Positions 61,172 through 64,000 of a stretch of DNA of 64,000 nucleotides are shown piece after piece (the first letter of the stretch is position 1; each line of letters begins with the position of its first letter). This DNA is from Devosia chinhatensis (GTDB lineage: Bacteria > Pseudomonadota > Alphaproteobacteria > Rhizobiales > Devosiaceae), in NCBI RefSeq assembly GCF_000969445.1, contig NZ_JZEY01000054.1:620001-684000 (forward strand), in the 5' to 3' direction. Below the pieces are notes generated by a model, which saw only the letters and a program-made list of their open reading frames with translations, was not told where the DNA came from and did not search any database. The translations under genes were made by a program, and so were the position numbers.

Positions 61172-61759
61172 TCAGTGATTGACGACGATGCGCGCGCCGA
61201 CCTGGACGCGATCGTAAAGGTCGGTGACGTCCTCGTTGGTCATGCGGATGCAGCCCGAGGAAACGGCCTGGCCGATGGTCCAGGGCTCGGACGTGCCATG
61301 CACGCGATAAAGGGTCGAGCCGATATAGAGGGCGCGGGCGCCGAGCGGATTGTCCGGGCCACCGGGCATGAAGGCCGGCAGGTCGGGCACGCGCTTGCGC
61401 ATGGCCGGCGGCGGCGTCCAGCCGGGCCATTCCGCCTTGCGGGTGATGCGATTGCTTCCCGCCCAGGTGAAGCCCTCGCGGCCCACGCCAATGCCGTATT
61501 TCAGCGCCTGGCCGTCCTCGAGCACCAGATAGAGGCGGCGTTCGGACGTTTCGATGACGATCGTGCCGGGCTTCTGGTTGGTCTCATAGGCCACGATCTG
61601 CTTCTTGATCGGGCTGCCGCTGCGACTGGCTGTCGCCTCGCGCTGCTCGAAGGAATTGGTGTCCGGATTATACCAAAGCGCGGCGGTTGCCGGCGCAACC
61701 AAACTGGCAGAAAGCAGCATCGACATGCCTGCCGCCAATATGACTTTGATAATGCTCAT
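61172..61759 (-). CDS. L,D-transpeptidase (YkuD domain)
   Basis: Periplasmic enzyme that makes 3-3 peptidoglycan cross-links or anchors proteins to the wall. It has 195 residues: signal peptide (VILAAGMSMLLSASLVAPAT), then the catalytic domain IVIETSERRLYLVLEDGQAL, His154 (YRVHGTS) and Cys170 in the SSGCIRM motif. The MPGGPDNPLGARALYI segment is normal for the family. A clear terminator follows. Hyphomicrobiales use such enzymes in polar growth. Confidence 0.95.
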   Translation of the reverse strand: MSIIKVILAAGMSMLLSASLVAPATAALWYNPDTNSFEQREATASRSGSPIKKQIVAYETNQKPGTIVIETSERRLYLVLEDGQALKYGIGVGREGFTWAGSNRITRKAEWPGWTPPPAMRKRVPDLPAFMPGGPDNPLGARALYIGSTLYRVHGTSEPWTIGQAVSSGCIRMTNEDVTDLYDRVQVGARIVVNH

Positions 61760-62006
61760 CTTTTGATCTGGCCTCTGGGTGCGCGACGGGTTTGATTCGG
61801 GTGTCCGCTATGGGGACGCTAATTACTGCGAATGCTTCTGGCCGGGAAGATTTTCGCCTTGCTCCTGCCACAAATGCCACATCATCGCGAAATTGTGTTG
61901 CCAGCAGGTTACAGTTGTCGTTCACCAAGTGGTGATTGGCCCGCGCGCGCAATCTTGACAGGGTAGGGCACGCGCTGCCACATCGCCGCCCAATGGGAGA
62001 CCGGCC

Positions 62007-62708
62007 ATGAGCGATATCGAGGCATTGAAGCGTAAGGCAGCGGCCATGGCGCTGACGGAGGTGCGCTCGGGCATGCGTCTTGGCCTGGGCACCGGCTCCA
62101 CCGCCCGGCACTTCGTCGATCTGCTGGGCGAGAAAGTGGCCGCCGGGATGGACGTGCTGTGTGTGCCGACCTCCGAAGTCACGGCCACCCAGGCCCGGGG
62201 GCTCAATATCCCGCTATCCGATCTTGACCACCTCGATCGCCTGGACTTGACGGTGGATGGTGCAGACGAGATCGATCCTGCGCTCAACCTCATCAAGGGA
62301 GCGGGTGGGGCGCTGCTGCGCGAAAAGATCGTTGCCGCCTCGTCTGACCGGATGATCGTCATTGCCGACCAGTCCAAGCGCGTCGCCGAACTGGGGCGCT
62401 TTCCGCTGCCCATCGAGGTCAATCGCTTCGGGCTGGGCGCGACGCGCAATGCCGTGGCCCGGGTGCTGGCCGCCTATGGGGCGGACAAGGCGCTGACGCT
62501 GCGCGGAGAAGATAAGGGCGCCGTCTATCTGACGGATGGCGGCCACCTCATACTCGATGCTTGTTTTGGCCGCATTTCGCAGCCAGAAGCGCTTTCGAGA
62601 GAGCTTTTGTCCATTCCCGGCGTGGTCCAGCACGGGCTGTTCCTGGGAATGTGCAGCAAGGCTTATGTGGCGACGCCCAATGGCGTAGAAGTTTTGGAAC
62701 GGCAATAG
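62007..62708 (+). CDS. rpiA: ribose-5-phosphate isomerase A
   Basis: Interconverts ribose-5- and ribulose-5-phosphate. It has 233 residues with [16 protein letters not shown] (phosphate site), [20 protein letters not shown] and [12 protein letters not shown]; all key residues (Asp and Glu in DGADEID, Lys in [11 protein letters not shown]) are kept. A TTGACA box at 61955-61960 is a possible -35 element. It is probably co-transcribed with the DUF2059 gene 22 bp downstream. Confidence 0.97.
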   Translation: MSDIEALKRKAAAMALTEVRSGMRLGLGTGSTARHFVDLLGEKVAAGMDVLCVPTSEVTATQARGLNIPLSDLDHLDRLDLTVDGADEIDPALNLIKGAGGALLREKIVAASSDRMIVIADQSKRVAELGRFPLPIEVNRFGLGATRNAVARVLAAYGADKALTLRGEDKGAVYLTDGGHLILDACFGRISQPEALSRELLSIPGVVQHGLFLGMCSKAYVATPNGVEVLERQ

Positions 62709-62730
62709 ACTGAGCGTGGATCGGGACAAG

Positions 62731-63258
62731 ATGGCATTCTGGACGAACGGGAACATGATGCGCGGCGCCAAGGCCGTGCTGGGCGCAGTGCTGACGGCGG
62801 GCGTCATCGCCATGTCGGCCCCCGCGATCGCGCAGGAAGTGGCGCCCGAGCAGCTGGCGCTGGCCCGCAAATATGTGGACCTGACCGATCGTGGTGCGGT
62901 CTTCGAGACCACCGTGGTGGAGATCGGCATCGACACCATGCGCCAGATCGTGACGCAGAACCCTGAAATCATCGATCAGACCAACGAGACGATCGGTGAA
63001 GTCATCCAGGAATATAATGGCCGCAAGGGCGAGCTGCTCGACCAGTTCGCGCGGGTCTATGCCATTCGCTTCACCCGCGAAGAGCTGACCGAGATCGTGG
63101 CCTTCTATGAATCGCCCACCGGCCAGAAGCTGGCCACCGCCAATTCGGAAGTGAATGCCGACATTCGTCGCGTGCTGCAGGTCTATACCAACAATCTGCG
63201 CACCGAATTTTTCTCCAAGGTGCGCGCCAGCCTGCGCACCAAGGGCGTCGAAATCTGA
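62731..63258 (+). CDS. secreted DUF2059 protein
   Basis: A 175-residue periplasmic protein from ATG 62731 (GGGACA upstream; a GTG at 62716 in frame lacks a site). Signal peptide AVLGAVLTAGVIAMSAPAIA, then the DUF2059 helical domain: LARKYVDLTDRGAVFETTVV and RFTREELTEIVAFYESPTGQ, the family hallmark near the end. The function is unknown. It is probably in an operon with rpiA and followed by a terminator. Confidence 0.87.
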   Translation: MAFWTNGNMMRGAKAVLGAVLTAGVIAMSAPAIAQEVAPEQLALARKYVDLTDRGAVFETTVVEIGIDTMRQIVTQNPEIIDQTNETIGEVIQEYNGRKGELLDQFARVYAIRFTREELTEIVAFYESPTGQKLATANSEVNADIRRVLQVYTNNLRTEFFSKVRASLRTKGVEI

Positions 63259-63280
63259 CCGGACGGATTGTTCCGCCATT

Positions 63281-63308
63281 GACCCCGCCTTGAGCGGGGT
63301 CTTTTTTT
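63281..63308 (+). terminator. rho-independent terminator after the DUF2059 gene
   Basis: GACCCCGC (63281-63288) pairs with GCGGGGTC (63294-63301) around CTTGA, and TTTTTTT (63302-63308) follows. This is the textbook layout. It separates the rpiA-DUF2059 unit from glutathione reductase. Confidence 0.92.
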
Positions 63309-63364
63309 ATGCGACACGCGTGACCATATTCATCGGCAAATGACGATGATAAGCGGGGGCAAAG

Positions 63365-64000
63365 ATGACTTATGATTATGACCTTGTGGTCATTGGCGCC
63401 GGCTCGGGCGGCGTGCGTGCGGCGCGCATGGCCGCGACCTACGGTGCCAAGGTGGCGATCGTCGAAGAGTTCCGCGTCGGCGGCACCTGCGTGATCCGCG
63501 GCTGCGTGCCCAAGAAGCTCTATGTCTATGCGGCCCGCTTCAAGGATCAGTTCGACGTCGCCGAGAGCTTCGGCTGGCAGGTCGATGCCAGTTTCGACTG
63601 GCCCACCCTGGTGGCGGCCAAGGAAAAGGAAATCAGCCGCCTCGAACATGCCTATTCGAGCAATCTCGAAAAGCCGGGCGTCGAAATCATCCGCGATCGT
63701 GCCGTTGTGACGGGCGCCCACTCGGTGCGCCTTGTAAGCCAGGACCGCGAGCTCAGCGCCAAATATCTGCTGATTGCCACCGGCGGGCGTCCCTTCGTGC
63801 CCGACATTCCGGGAGCGGAACTGGGGATCACCTCCAACGAGGCCTTCGACCTGCCTGCGCTGCCGCGCTCGATCCTGATCGAGGGCGGTGGCTATATCGC
63901 GGTCGAATTCGCCACCATCTTTGCCGGGTTGGGGGTGGACACCACCATCATCTACCGCGGTGACTGCATCCTGCGCGGTTTCGACGAGGATATGAAGCGG
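63365..64000 (+). CDS. gor: glutathione-disulfide reductase, 5' part (3' end outside window)
   Basis: Reduces oxidised glutathione with NADPH. It starts with ATG 63365 (MTYDYDLVVIGAGSGGVRAA, FAD site) and shows the redox pair Cys42/Cys47 in VGGTCVIRGCVPKKL, the bacterial glutathione reductase form, then a central LLIATGGRPFVPDIPGAELG and the start of the NADPH-binding domain (LIEGGGYIAVEFATIFAGLG). 212 residues are present before the window edge, with no stop in frame. Confidence 0.95.
   Translation, partial: MTYDYDLVVIGAGSGGVRAARMAATYGAKVAIVEEFRVGGTCVIRGCVPKKLYVYAARFKDQFDVAESFGWQVDASFDWPTLVAAKEKEISRLEHAYSSNLEKPGVEIIRDRAVVTGAHSVRLVSQDRELSAKYLLIATGGRPFVPDIPGAELGITSNEAFDLPALPRSILIEGGGYIAVEFATIFAGLGVDTTIIYRGDCILRGFDEDMKR

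Noticed and set aside
1..64000. CRISPR array, tRNA or rRNA genes, insertion sequences, toxin-antitoxin pairs
   Set aside because: No regularly spaced repeats, tRNA-like cloverleaf with conserved T-loop, rRNA stretches or transposase motifs were seen by reading; a short tRNA could still be missed without a tool.

Overview
The window is a GC-rich, densely coded stretch of an alphaproteobacterial chromosome. Gene content and order point to Hyphomicrobiales, possibly a Devosia-like genus. The pointers are an RcGTA-type gene transfer agent (GTA) cluster, a feuN/feuP/feuQ-like signalling unit, the order ccmI-ccmE-ccmF-ccmH-degP-regulator-kinase-glnE, and PdhS/PleC-type kinases. The genus is inference; no rRNA or tRNA gene was found to confirm it.

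1-13,740: a virion-structure cluster, all on the + strand, in RcGTA order: terminase (cut by the window edge), portal, small head protein, a 43-residue micro-gene, protease, capsid, connector, head closure, tail terminator, tail tube, two small chaperone-type genes, a very short tape measure, DUF2460, DUF2163, NlpC/P60, a 1,248-residue TIM-barrel host-recognition protein, and a muramidase joined to a holin-like membrane segment. No integrase, repressor or replication gene is visible. Every gap over 70 bp in the cluster, and its 3' end, holds a stem-loop.

13,866-33,200: FeuN/FeuP/FeuQ-like module, a lipoprotein, an unrecognised 405-residue protein, an opposed two-gene flavoprotein operon resembling an eroded sarcosine oxidase alpha system, cytochrome c maturation genes ccmIEFH, a Do protease with a second two-component system, glnE, and an orphan sensor kinase.

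33,480-49,542: aminopeptidase N, two similar half-size ABC exporters separated by a short leader-like ORF, a GGDEF-EAL protein with a degenerate GGDEF site, a beta-mannosidase behind two LacI-type operator palindromes, a DMT permease, a type II NADH dehydrogenase, an FGGY sugar kinase and a universal stress protein.

49,600-56,640: a corrinoid-centred region. A cobalamin riboswitch leads an ABC importer (ATPase, binding protein, permease). Its first ribosome binding site sits in a hairpin crossed by a small leader ORF. dusA and a membrane aspartic protease follow, then divergent cobS and cobT.

56,641-64,000: DUF6683 protein, PdhS-type kinase, an Lrp regulator coupled to a VOC protein, moaA, an L,D-transpeptidase, rpiA, a DUF2059 protein and the start of glutathione reductase. 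Stretches over 300 bp without a gene are 36,114-36,538 (nothing recognisable) and 49,543-49,981 (riboswitch and leader).
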